This document shows, in pieces, positions 55,480-64,000 of a stretch of 64,000 nt of DNA; the first letter of the stretch is position 1, and the number at the start of each line of letters is the position of its first letter. Source of the stretch: Symbiodinium natans (lineage: Eukaryota > Sar > Dinophyceae > Suessiales > Symbiodiniaceae); NCBI GenBank assembly GCA_905221605.1, contig CAJNDS010002853.1:1-64000 (forward strand). The letters are read 5' to 3'. Position numbers and translations under genes: made by a program. The notes under the pieces were generated by a model that searched no databases, was not told the origin of the DNA, and saw only the letters and a program-made list of their open reading frames with translations.

Positions 55480-56130
55480 TAGGGCTTGAGGACTTGGCCT
55501 GGTCTAGGGTATAGGCTTTCGGAGAGGCTTAGGGTTTAGGATGTAGGGCTTCTGGGTATAGGTTTTGGGTCTAGACAAAACGCTAAACCAAATCAAAAGC
55601 CAAAGAAGGCATCGCAATGCCTGAAAGGGCTGCATGTTCGAAAAGCCAGAACTTTCCAAGCTGCGAACATCTTCCCTAAACCCTTAGCCCCTTAAACTCC
55701 CCCCTGCAGCTCTAAAGCTCTTAAAACCCTGAGAATCAGAAAACTCGCAAGAAGCCAGCCGGGCAGCTAAGACCTCGTACCCCGGCTATTGGGACGGCCC
55801 CAGGTACCGGCCCTTCAGAGCATTCAAAGATGAGGACTTTAACGGGGGTTCTTACAGGGTTGAGAAGTTTAGGGTTTAGGGTTTAGAGTGGCTTAAGGTT
55901 TGGGGTTTTAGGCTTTAGGGTTGAGTGGCCTAGAGTTTGGGGATGTGCAGGGTTTAGGTTCAGGGTTTAGAGTGGCTTCGGGCTTGGGGTTTTTACAGGG
56001 TTTAAGTGCAGGGTTGAGTGGCTTAGGGTTTGGGATTCTAGGTCTGTTTACGCCGTCTTTCGACCCCCAATATGTTTCAGAGTTTAGGGTCTATGGTGTA
56101 GGGTTTAGTTGGGCACAAAAAGCGCTAAAA
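55480..56130. repeat. Degenerate TTTAGGG-type tract
   Basis: Scattered GTTTAGGG, GCTTAGGG and GGTTTAGAGTGGCTT units, with a repeated GAGTGGCTTAGGGTTTGG motif at 55890-56035. Interspersed with non-repeat DNA; no gene. Confidence 0.75.
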
Positions 56131-56509
56131 CCCTCAACCTTAACTCCTCCCCCCCCCAAAAAAAACTGCAGTGGCGAGCCCACGCCCCTCCCGCGAGGCT
56201 ACAGCAAGAGCTCCCTGGAGGCATTCTGGAAGCTCTTCTGCGGAGGCCGACGCGGACGATAAGCCCCTGAGCCCGCCTGACAGTTCAGGGTTTCGCGTTT
56301 GAAGGCTTAACGGCATTTGTTGAGCTGTAGTTTCGAAGATTTTGGGTTTCAACTGGCCGTTAATCGGAACTTCCGGGCTGCGGCCACTGGCATCATGGCA
56401 ACTTCGCCAGTAGCTGAGGAAGAATGAAGGTACCCCCATGTCAAGTAACATAAAGCGGGAATAAGGGAAAATAAGGGTCCCACAGTGCTTAACGCGCACG
56501 GAAAAAGTA

Positions 56510-56537
56510 GGGGGGGGGGGGGGGGGGGGGGGGGGGG
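56510..56537. repeat. Poly-G run (28 bases)
   Basis: Twenty-eight consecutive G after AAAAAGTA; flanking sequence shows nothing further. Confidence 0.9.
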
Positions 56538-56766
56538 AGAAAAAGCAAACGCGTACCCTGGGCCACGAATTTTTAACAGCCCTATACGCCCTAAACCCTG
56601 AACTTCTGAACTTCTGAACCCTCAACTTGCGACTGTCACGCCCTAAACCCTGCCAGCGAGCTTTTTTGCAGTTGGTGTGTGGATTCGTCAGGAAGCCGCA
56701 TGAAAATACCTTCAAAATTCAAAACCTTTCACTCCCGCTGCGACCTTTAGCCTAGCGAGAGATGTT

Positions 56767-57756
56767 TCAGCCACCAAAGTCGGCCAAACCCATGGCAGTT
56801 GATTTTGTAAAGAGGGGGCGCAACTGCTTCTCAATGACCTCTTCGTGCTCAGGCAACACGTCAGGGTTGGACGGGCGATAGTCGTAGTGAGTCGAGTTCG
56901 TCAGCACGGCCTTCGAAAGCTGAAAGCGTGGATCGCTCCTGAAGCGTTCTAGAGCCTCGTCGCTGAACCAAGTCTTGGATCCATACGGCTCGGTCCAGTG
57001 CACCATGCTTTTGAAGTAAGGGATGCCCCAAAGGTCGCAGATGCGTGATAGGATCTCTTGCGGGTTAGCAGCCAGCATTTCCTGGGTCACTGCGAAAACT
57101 GGTAGACCATTTTCTTTTGCTGCAAAGAGAAACTCCGCAACAGCCATGTAACTCTTGACGAAGTAGTCGAAGGGCGAGTAGTACTTTGACTTGCCTTCCG
57201 AGTACTTGTTGAGCTTTGAGATAGAGTTCCACACCTGCAATGGATCACGGATCAAGACCAATGGCTTCAGACGATGGAGGGCTTTTAATGATACCACCCA
57301 AGGGCCCAACGTCACGCTATCCAGCGTAGAGGCGGTATGAGGCAAAGGTGAGAAGGAAGCCTCAGGCAGTTCGAAGCCACCGATAGTTTCTTTGGCTACC
57401 CATACGCGCTGCCCTTCCCCAGACATGCAGCTCTCCTCCTTGAAGACCTCATACGAGAAAGTCCCGTTCTCGCGATATCCTGACTTGATTGGCTGGTGGA
57501 AGGCCACGTCAACTGACGGATTGTTTGCAAAGCTATGCAGCAATGCAGTGGAACCACTTCGAGTGGCTGAGATCACGATGCGGAGCAAGGTGTCGTCTCC
57601 GCGGTTGCACTGTTCGTCATGACCGTCGGCGATGTGGCCCCAGCAAAGCATTGCCAGGATGAGCATCTTCATGTTTTGAAGCAAGGATGGTACCACCCCA
57701 CCCGACTTTGCGGGCATCTTCTTGAACCAGCTTCTGCATACGCACGTACTGTCCAT
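56767..57756 (-). CDS. P-loop sulfotransferase, secretory-pathway type
   Basis: An intronless frame of 329 residues. The PAPS 5'-phosphosulfate loop is IVISATRSGSTALLHSF (residues ~60-76), and the 3'-phosphate site is LVLIRDPLQVWNSISKLNKY (~166-185). R-S-G-S-T and the RDP...S arrangement are diagnostic of the sulfotransferase superfamily. A hydrophobic stretch MLILAMLCWGHIADG (~31-45), starting just after Met29, looks like a signal peptide or anchor. Met29 may therefore be the true start (nt 57672), with the first 28 residues being 5' UTR. It would transfer sulfate from PAPS to a carbohydrate or Tyr acceptor in the Golgi lumen; the acceptor is unknown. Two Cys pairs fit a lumenal protein. Confidence 0.85.
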   Translation of the reverse strand: MDSTCVCRSWFKKMPAKSGGVVPSLLQNMKMLILAMLCWGHIADGHDEQCNRGDDTLLRIVISATRSGSTALLHSFANNPSVDVAFHQPIKSGYRENGTFSYEVFKEESCMSGEGQRVWVAKETIGGFELPEASFSPLPHTASTLDSVTLGPWVVSLKALHRLKPLVLIRDPLQVWNSISKLNKYSEGKSKYYSPFDYFVKSYMAVAEFLFAAKENGLPVFAVTQEMLAANPQEILSRICDLWGIPYFKSMVHWTEPYGSKTWFSDEALERFRSDPRFQLSKAVLTNSTHYDYRPSNPDVLPEHEEVIEKQLRPLFTKSTAMGLADFGG

Positions 57757-57759
57757 CTA

Positions 57760-59270
57760 TGTGTGCATGAGGGGGTGCGCACCAGGAGACGTCACAACCC
57801 TTCATGGTCTGTAGGCGGGTGCAAACTTGCAAAGGGACATTACATCAAACTCTGCCGCCACCTCCTTCTGAAGCATCTCAAAGCACCCTGCCCTCCCAAG
57901 TCTAAACGCAAGCTAGTCTGGCAATTGTTTCCGGCATCCTACTTGTGATGCCTGTTTCCCTCAAACTTGAAACTGATGCGAAGCACGCACGCAGTCAAAC
58001 TGCATGCCCTGACGGTCTTCTGCTTTGTGACGCACGTCGGGCCGGGGGGAACACCGCGGACAGGGTGGTGTGAACCGCTCCGCCTCGAATCGGGGGTTCA
58101 GGGTTTATGGTTTGGGGTTTTGCGTGATGAGTTGGCATGAGTTTAGGGTTTGAGGTCTTGTGTACGTGGAATGTGTAAACGTCCTTGACTTTCTTCAGGA
58201 CGAACTGCAAGCATGTTTCTACAGACGTTGAGCTCTCTTAACTATACATTGCAAAACGAACAACCTATTGCAAACAAACGCGGTCGTGAGATTGATCGGA
58301 GACGGGGCCTAAGCAACCTTCGTCATTCTTTGCCCATCTAGGTTTAGGAGTTTAGGGTCGAAGTGCCGCGTGGCAATCTTCTCTATCTCAAAATCTGGAT
58401 CTCGTCTGTTCCAAACAAGACAGCTTTTGCAAGTGCAAATAACAGGAAGGTGCCCGTGTGAAAAATTTTAATTCTCACGAGCTGCGGGCACATGACATGA
58501 GACATGACTGCAAAGCTTCTGGGCAAAACAAACTATCCCACCACATAAAATCTTCACAAGGAAAATACATGGTTGAGGGTCCCCATGCATGACATCGAAA
58601 TCGTGATCACCCCGCCTAAGGATGATTTGCCATGCTACGCAAAGCAGTCTTTCAAAACGATTTGGTGGGAGCTACTGCTATACAGGCTCAGAGAACAGCC
58701 AACAAGCCTCACATCAACAAATGCAATGCAACACTCGGTTCGTCCTTTACTGCCGTGGGCGGACATACCGCACTCCAGGGCCGCCACCATTTTGCGGCCA
58801 GGTCCGAACGAGCGCAAGCAGGAAGTGGGAACGGTGCTGCACAGGAGGAGCCCTGCACTGCCACCTGTTGGCGTCCCCGCTCCACCGGAAGCGCCAAAGC
58901 TGGTTGCGGCGCAGTTGGCGAAGGCCAGCAGCTGAAGAAGCAGATCCAAGGAAAGAAGGTAAGCCCAGCCGAAGGGCTGGCAGCCAGCCAACGGGCTGGA
59001 AAGAAGAAAGAAAGGAAGCAGGAGTTAAGGTTTATCAACTTCGCCCTGCAAGAGAAGAAGTTCGTTTTCCGGTGGACGTTATCACCGGAGGAAATTCGAG
59101 AAGAAGCAAGAAGTTAAGATTTATCGAGAACGTCTTGCAAAGAGAAGTAGAGCGTTACGGTTCGCCAACAACAATCTGCAAGAAGAAGTCAAAGAAGCAG
59201 AGCGTTACGATTCGTCAAGAACAATCTGCGAAGAGCCTTGAGTCTGGACGACTTGCCTAGATCGTCGGAG
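57760..59270. other. No complete gene; possible Copia leader in the last part
   Basis: 57760-58570 shows nothing recognisable apart from telomere-type fragments at about 58085-58165. 58960-59260 is purine-rich with two copies of AGAGCGTTACG.TTCG and CAACAATCTGC just before the Copia gag-like ATG, consistent with an element leader. Confidence 0.4.
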
Positions 59271-59273
59271 CAA

Positions 59274-59717
59274 TGGCAGAACAACAAAGAGCAAACTTTG
59301 AGGCAATGTTGGCTGGCATTGGCCAGGCCACAGAAGCTCTAGGAAGAGTTGCAAGCCAAACAGCGACTCAACAGCAGCAGCTAACAGAAGCAACGCAAAG
59401 GCTTACGCCTACTTAATGGTAGAGCAAGAGGAGCCAACGGTCGTCGAAGTCGACGGAAGGTACTACGAACTCGGATTCACGTTGCCAGGACAACGGATAG
59501 GATCAAGCGCATGGTTCAACAAGCGTGCCTCGAAGAGTACGGACTTAAGTCCGACGAAGGACTACCAGCCTTGTTCTACAGAAGACCAGACAAAGGAGAA
59601 GCTGGAATGGTGGTGTTGTCACATGTTGATGACATGGAGCTGTACGCAACGAAGGAAGAGTTTCAGGAACTGATCGAGTTTTTGAGGAAGAAGAAGTTGA
59701 AGATCAAGGTCGAAGGA
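59274..59717 (+). pseudogene. Internally deleted Copia element (gag start joined to RT)
   Basis: It begins with an ATG reading MAEQQRANFEAMLAGIGQAT and a Gln/Thr-rich coil, ending in a stop at 59414-59416; this resembles the gag N-terminus of Copia elements. Directly after come RT parts: YYELGFTLPGQRIGSSAWF (frame 1), then in another frame QQACLEEYGLKSDEGLPALF, GMVVLSHVDDMELYATKEEF (active site HVDD) and KKKLKIKVEGP. The rest of gag, protease, integrase and RNase H is missing, so the copy cannot be autonomous. The RT homology ends at 59717 where the 273 base repeat begins. Confidence 0.75.
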
Positions 59718-59990
59718 CCCCTCTCACAAAAGTTGGGGTTTTGTATGAAAGAATAGGAACTCAATCTGCTTGAGATTTATTCCTCATGATTGGAATAAGC
59801 TTCATCGCAAAGGTCTATCTTGTGAGATCACGAAAATAATTTCATCTTCTATGTACACATGTGAAACCTAATCCCATATATGTGTTAAAGATTCATCCAG
59901 TTACACTGACGCGCTTTTTCTTCAGTCGTGGGGCAAGCATGCACAGGATGCGATCAGGTTTCGCGATTTCCTGCTCTCCCGAAATGCCCC
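59718..59990 (+). repeat. 273 base direct repeat, copy 1
   Basis: It begins CCCTCTCACAAAAGTTGGGG and ends CTCTCCCGAAATGCCCC. By eye it is identical to 60273-60545. It joins directly to the Copia RT frame and supplies the last residues of that frame. Its ends do not carry the TG...CA typical of LTRs. Confidence 0.9.
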
Positions 59991-60272
59991 CCCATACCCA
60001 AGATTGATACGGGTGGGTGGGAGGGACAAAAATTTTCTCTCAGCCCGAGCTCGAGCAGCTGTGAACATGAACGGGCCAACTGTGGATTCAAGCATGCAGC
60101 AAGTCACATGGCTAAAAATAACGTTCATGATGCTGAGGAAAATTCGTTTAAAACTCGAAACACTTTCCGCAACTCAAAAAGGTCGCAAAAAGGATTATTA
60201 AAAACCCCGTGCTCGAAGGAAGAGCACTACAACTTTAGTTTGAGAGAGAAATGTCAGGCGAGCTGAAATTTT

Positions 60273-60545
60273 CCCTCTCACAAAAGTTGGGGTTTTGTAT
60301 GAAAGAATAGGAACTCAATCTGCTTGAGATTTATTCCTCATGATTGGAATAAGCTTCATCGCAAAGGTCTATCTTGTGAGATCACGAAAATAATTTCATC
60401 TTCTATGTACACATGTGAAACCTAATCCCATATATGTGTTAAAGATTCATCCAGTTACACTGACGCGCTTTTTCTTCAGTCGTGGGGCAAGCATGCACAG
60501 GATGCGATCAGGTTTCGCGATTTCCTGCTCTCCCGAAATGCCCCC
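60273..60545 (+). repeat. 273 base direct repeat, copy 2
   Basis: Same sequence as copy 1, separated by 282 bases of unrelated sequence (59991-60272). It ends 16 bases before the stop codon end of the minus-strand retroelement at 60561. Confidence 0.9.
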
Positions 60546-60560
60546 TTTTTAAGAGAGCTA

Positions 60561-63500
60561 TCAGGTAGTTTCGAATGCTTGCCGAATCCATGGAAAAGAC
60601 TGACATGCGACAGCTCCTGAAATCTTCAGAGCCTCTTCAGGCTTTCCCCGAGAAGGCCCATCAGCGATGTTCGAGTAACTCGGCACACGACATATCCAGG
60701 TATGACTTGGATCGGCATCCTCAGCAGCGGCGAAGCTTCTGATCAAGGTGTCCATCGTGTGGGACTTCGAACGGCCTTTAATGAGCCCGAATCGACAACC
60801 TTCATTGTCTGTCCAAATGATCACTCGACGTCCCGAAAGGCGATGGGCCAAGTGTATCCGCATGGCCACGACAGCGTAGGTTTCGATTTGTCCAATCAAG
60901 TGGTCACCGTCGGTCTGTAGGAGCGACTCTACCATGTCCTTTGGCATCTCGCCTCCAAAGACCTCTGCCGAACCATCGTGCGCGTCGAAAAGCACAGCCC
61001 CAACTCCGGCTACACCTTTTTCCCAGCTGCCATCTGTAAAGAGATGCACCGGAGAACTCGGCATATCTGCTTTGAGCTGTAGGGGCCTCGACGACTCCAG
61101 TGCAGTTATAGCGCGTTGACATAGCAGTCTAACCGCAACAGGAGAGGGGTGATGTCCATGATGCACTATGGCGTTCAAGTCTTCACAAACATAACGCAAA
61201 GTCCGGCCCCCGAAGAACCCAGCTGCGTACCGCAGGAGGCCCAGCAGGACTTGGCCCTCGTGGCGGCTAAGGACTGCTGACTGCTTGATCTCACGAAGGC
61301 GCTCAAGGAGTCGGTCAACCCGGCCAAGCTTGTTAGCCACTGTCAAGGTTCCCGAAGATATGCAAGAGATGTCGAGATGCAAGCCCAGCACGTCAAAGGA
61401 CTTCGCAAAGGGGAGGCCTTTGTGACCCTCTCCAATTTCGGCATGTTTCCAACCAAGCAAGTGCAAAAACTTCGTGCATAGGAGGCCCACCTGTTCAGCA
61501 TCTTCCGAAGGCACAAGGATTGGATAGTCGTCGAAGAAGTTTGCATGAGGGATCTCCAGCACGACGTTCAGTAAGAAGCTCAAGGCCCGAGCTATTCTTA
61601 AGAAGGCATAGACTGAAGCAGAGGCCCCAAAAACCAATGCTGAAGAAATGAAAAAGATTGGGCGGCCATCGGCATCACGCAGAAGCAGAACGCACAAGCT
61701 CCGATGTTGCTCACAGACTGCCATCTGTTTGTAAGCACCACTTAGATCAAGGCATCGGCCACTCCACTCTCTGGGAACGACTCCCAGCTTTCCCATCACG
61801 CGCTTTGCGATTTCCATGGCCAAAGAAATGCAGAAGTCGCCGTCCTGTAACTTTAGCTTCATGGTGCTGGTGAAAGTGCAGTTCAAGTCGGAATCGCAGG
61901 CATCGTCAATCGGTCTCAGTTTGCCTCCTTGTCGAACGCCAAACCTTCGCATCAAACTCCAATCTGTTCTCCCCAGATGCTCAGAAACTTCCGTTTCACT
62001 GCTGAAAGGCCCCTGAAGCCATCCAGCCTTCGCTTCGTCCATGGTCACCTTCAGCAGATCGCGTTCTAGCTCGGGATCGGAAGCACGATTTTCCAAAAGT
62101 AGCGCTGCCCGTTTCAAGGGAGCGACTTGACGGAGCTCCGCTTCGGTAGACGTGGCAGGTTTCACTTTGACATCAAAGGCAGCAGGGCATTCGGACACAC
62201 CCGACAACTTCACCCCCGACTTCAAAAGCTCGATTGCCTCCATGTCATCGAAATTGTGCTGTCGCAGCAAAGACTCCAGAAGTAGGATCCTCTTGCCTTG
62301 CATCACGGTCTGCATCCACGATGGCATCGCTGAGTGAAGTTTGCTTTCGTCTTGTTCCAACTTTTTGGAAAGGATCTCTGCTTTCATCAGTGCAAGTTTT
62401 CGACGAAGAAAGAGGGCTCGGCGATCAGCTACCATGTTGGCCTCAAGAGAAGCTTTCAGCTCCTTTGGGAGTTTGTTCTCGGAGTCAAGAGGGTGGCACA
62501 CTTTCTTAGCAGCCTGGAACCATTCACAAGGATCCCTGTAGAAACCAACCTGGCAATCCTCACCCCTATCCAAACCAAGCCCCTCGCTGTCTGGGGAAGT
62601 CTCAGGAAGAGCCTCGGCGACCTCCCCCGAATCACCCCCTTGCACGGGAGGCGCGCCGAGGACCTTGCAACCGGATGAGGGAATTTTGCCGCGGGGCATG
62701 ATGCGCACGAATTTATATTCGGAAACCAAGGGCTTATGCTTACGGGTTTGGCGTCCCACCGCGGAGAGAGACTGCAAGCGCGGGTCGGGGGCCTCGGGCT
62801 GGCCAGGGGAGACATTGCAAGCAGAAGCAAAGCATGCGGCCCAGCGAGCAGCCAACACAACAGGATACTGGGCCTCGAGATGAGTGGACCACACCCAACC
62901 GCCAGCACGCCAGCTGACGCCCCAAGGTTCGTGCACATGACGGCCGCTGCAGCGGGCACGAAGGCTGCCAAAGGCAGCCCGGTTGCTGAGGAGCTTGGTG
63001 GACTTGGGACGAGCGCCACCGTGCTCACAAGCGTCGAAGATGATCTCATGCAAGTCACTGAACCAACGGCGGACCTTGGGCGAAGCGTGCATTCGGACCT
63101 TCAAGGCCAGCACACTCCAGAACCACGAGTTCGTGGGGTTTTCAAGAGTGAAGACACAGTCGTGCTCAGCGCACCAAAGCAGGACATGAAAGACCAAGTC
63201 ATAAAGACGATTGGCAGCGGCGAGGCGCAAACCATCAGGGCTAGCGGGGTCAATGTGAGGCAAGCCGAGGGGAAAGTCGGCGCTCCGAAGCGGCCGAGGG
63301 TCACGGAGGCCGAGGGCGCGTAACTTGGCCGGCAAGGGCCGCTCACGGGCCCGAGACGATGTGCCACAAGGGGGGCCTAGATGCACCGCGGCAGGCTTTT
63401 TGTCATGCAGCAAACGAAACAAGGCATCGCGGCCCATATCGGAAGCAAGGTCAAGGCGAACCGTGGGAACTTGAGGACGCCGGGGACAGTTATCAACAGC

Positions 63501-63689
63501 AACGGCCGTGAACCCGAGCCTCTGGGCGGCTCGAGCCAGGGTCGCGGACCCGGAGAAGACCTCGAGAAAGAGTTTGGGCGGGCCAGGGGTGGGCAAGGCG
63601 GATGAGGAGGGTAGGCGGAAGCCAATGTCACCCAGCCAGTCACGGTCGGCAAGGGGAAGCTTGGGACTATCCCGGGGGGGGGAAAGCAA
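60561..63689 (-). CDS. Retroelement polyprotein: cytosine-methyltransferase-like domain, reverse transcriptase, RNase H
   Basis: The open frame has 1042 residues. Residues ~40-200 are methyltransferase-like: FLEVFSGSATLARAAQRLGF (SAM loop), LGPPCGTSS (the PPC motif of C5 enzymes, Cys present) and TLENP. A linker of ~350 residues, partly coiled coil (RRALFLRRKLALMKAEILSK), follows. RT: LRPIDDACDSDLN (~592), CLDLSGAYKQM (~645, catalytic Asp), ALVFGASASVYAFLRI and NFFDDYPILV (~717, catalytic DD). RNase H: LFTDGSWEKG (~881), GQIETYAV, IIWTDNEG and NIADGPSRG, giving all four acidic residues. All catalytic residues are visible, so this part may be functional. There is no ATG near the frame start; the coding region continues upstream in another frame (63667-63978) across a C9 run. 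Methyltransferase-carrying retroelements are described from dinoflagellates. Confidence 0.85.
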   Translation of the reverse strand: MLSPPRDSPKLPLADRDWLGDIGFRLPSSSALPTPGPPKLFLEVFSGSATLARAAQRLGFTAVAVDNCPRRPQVPTVRLDLASDMGRDALFRLLHDKKPAAVHLGPPCGTSSRARERPLPAKLRALGLRDPRPLRSADFPLGLPHIDPASPDGLRLAAANRLYDLVFHVLLWCAEHDCVFTLENPTNSWFWSVLALKVRMHASPKVRRWFSDLHEIIFDACEHGGARPKSTKLLSNRAAFGSLRARCSGRHVHEPWGVSWRAGGWVWSTHLEAQYPVVLAARWAACFASACNVSPGQPEAPDPRLQSLSAVGRQTRKHKPLVSEYKFVRIMPRGKIPSSGCKVLGAPPVQGGDSGEVAEALPETSPDSEGLGLDRGEDCQVGFYRDPCEWFQAAKKVCHPLDSENKLPKELKASLEANMVADRRALFLRRKLALMKAEILSKKLEQDESKLHSAMPSWMQTVMQGKRILLLESLLRQHNFDDMEAIELLKSGVKLSGVSECPAAFDVKVKPATSTEAELRQVAPLKRAALLLENRASDPELERDLLKVTMDEAKAGWLQGPFSSETEVSEHLGRTDWSLMRRFGVRQGGKLRPIDDACDSDLNCTFTSTMKLKLQDGDFCISLAMEIAKRVMGKLGVVPREWSGRCLDLSGAYKQMAVCEQHRSLCVLLLRDADGRPIFFISSALVFGASASVYAFLRIARALSFLLNVVLEIPHANFFDDYPILVPSEDAEQVGLLCTKFLHLLGWKHAEIGEGHKGLPFAKSFDVLGLHLDISCISSGTLTVANKLGRVDRLLERLREIKQSAVLSRHEGQVLLGLLRYAAGFFGGRTLRYVCEDLNAIVHHGHHPSPVAVRLLCQRAITALESSRPLQLKADMPSSPVHLFTDGSWEKGVAGVGAVLFDAHDGSAEVFGGEMPKDMVESLLQTDGDHLIGQIETYAVVAMRIHLAHRLSGRRVIIWTDNEGCRFGLIKGRSKSHTMDTLIRSFAAAEDADPSHTWICRVPSYSNIADGPSRGKPEEALKISGAVACQSFPWIRQAFETT

Positions 63690-63978
63690 TCAGCACAACC
63701 CTGCGGCCTTCCCAAGGCAAAACAGCATGGCGGTTCACGGCGGCATGAAGCAAGACTGGTCCGGCGGATACATCATGCAGACGCCCCCAAAAAGTGCCAG
63801 AAGCGTCTTCAAAGCGGTCAGCCCCTCCTTCGCATTCTTCCCAGATGTGGCCTTTGCGAAATCGGGTCAAGGGGATGACGAGGTTCCAGGAGGAGCGGTC
63901 ATTGTTGCAGTCCACATGGAGTGGGCTTTGAACATCATCGAGCAAGACCAGGCTGGAAAAGGTGTGGTGAGGATTCAC
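63667..63978 (-). CDS. Upstream part of the same retroelement (frame-broken, partial)
   Basis: The minus frame runs off the window's right end region and reads SSLVLLDDVQSPLHVDCNND, SSWNLVIPLTRFRKGHIWEE and HAVLPWEGRRVVLIAFPPPG, then stops at 63667. H-x-D plus a later His and a W-x-G-x-R strand suggest a small metal- or oxygenase-like beta fold often seen before the methyltransferase-like domain in such elements; this is from memory. The stop falls in the C9 run where the downstream frame starts, so one base gained or lost would fuse the two. No ATG start is visible in the window. Confidence 0.6.
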   Translation of the reverse strand: MNPHHTFSSLVLLDDVQSPLHVDCNNDRSSWNLVIPLTRFRKGHIWEECEGGADRFEDASGTFWGRLHDVSAGPVLLHAAVNRHAVLPWEGRRVVLIAFPPPG

Positions 63979-64000
63979 TTGGTGAACATAACGGCAAAAG

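Noticed and set aside
59718-60545. LTR pair of an intact retrotransposon
   Set aside because: Only 282 bases lie between the copies, ends lack TG/CA, and there is no coding sequence or primer-binding site inside.

Overview
ORGANISM. The window looks like nuclear DNA of a dinoflagellate, probably a Symbiodiniaceae/Suessiales-type genome. It has low gene density and long tandem repeats. TTTAGGG/CCCTAAA-type arrays are scattered internally. Introns are short, and several can be placed to the base with GC (and apparently GA) instead of GT at the 5' end. The retroelements match types I associate with dinoflagellates: a methyltransferase-RT-RNase H fusion, Copia relics, and an RT family with LDD-type active sites. 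This is inferred from features and recalled families, not from a database search. A 100-N gap lies at 44552-44651. LAYOUT. 1-3.6 kb is simple and palindromic repeat, followed by a small basic protein with a possible Zn-binding C-terminus (3858-4484). 5.3-10.6 kb is AT-richer and holds exon-like fragments, several tandemly duplicated. 10.7-21 kb holds the most unusual content. First is an exon with F-box-like, SPRY-like and zinc-binding regions. Next is a multi-domain gene combining a PD-(D/E)XK nuclease, an SF3/D5-like helicase, a possible polymerase-palm region, a cysteine-peptidase-like region, a C2H2 finger and a DDE-type transposase-like C-terminus, joined by two small introns. I read it as a candidate large DNA transposon or virus-like element that carries part of its own replication machinery. 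21.4-22.2 kb has duplicated hairpin repeats. 24.3-29.5 kb is degenerate CCCTAAA sequence with four copies of a ~305 bp repeat, several minisatellites and a small inverted-repeat element. GENE INSIDE REPEATS. A minus-strand M16 metallopeptidase gene can be assembled from ten short exons, five at 47.2-48.0 kb (including the HxxEH zinc site) and five at 35.1-35.7 kb. The 11.5 kb between the clusters contains decayed RT genes, a 107 bp satellite, a ~66 bp minisatellite, TTTAGGG arrays, a 1 kb GT/TCTGTGTG microsatellite and the gap. RIGHT END. 49.3-51.7 kb is a decayed Copia element just after a clean TTTAGGG array. 53.6-54.9 kb is an intronless MFS transporter and 56.8-57.8 kb a secreted or lumenal sulfotransferase, both minus strand. 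59.3-60.5 kb is a deleted Copia copy beside a 273 bp direct repeat that appears identical. 60.6-64 kb is a near-intact methyltransferase-RT-RNase H retroelement on the minus strand that runs off the window end with one frame break in a C9 run.
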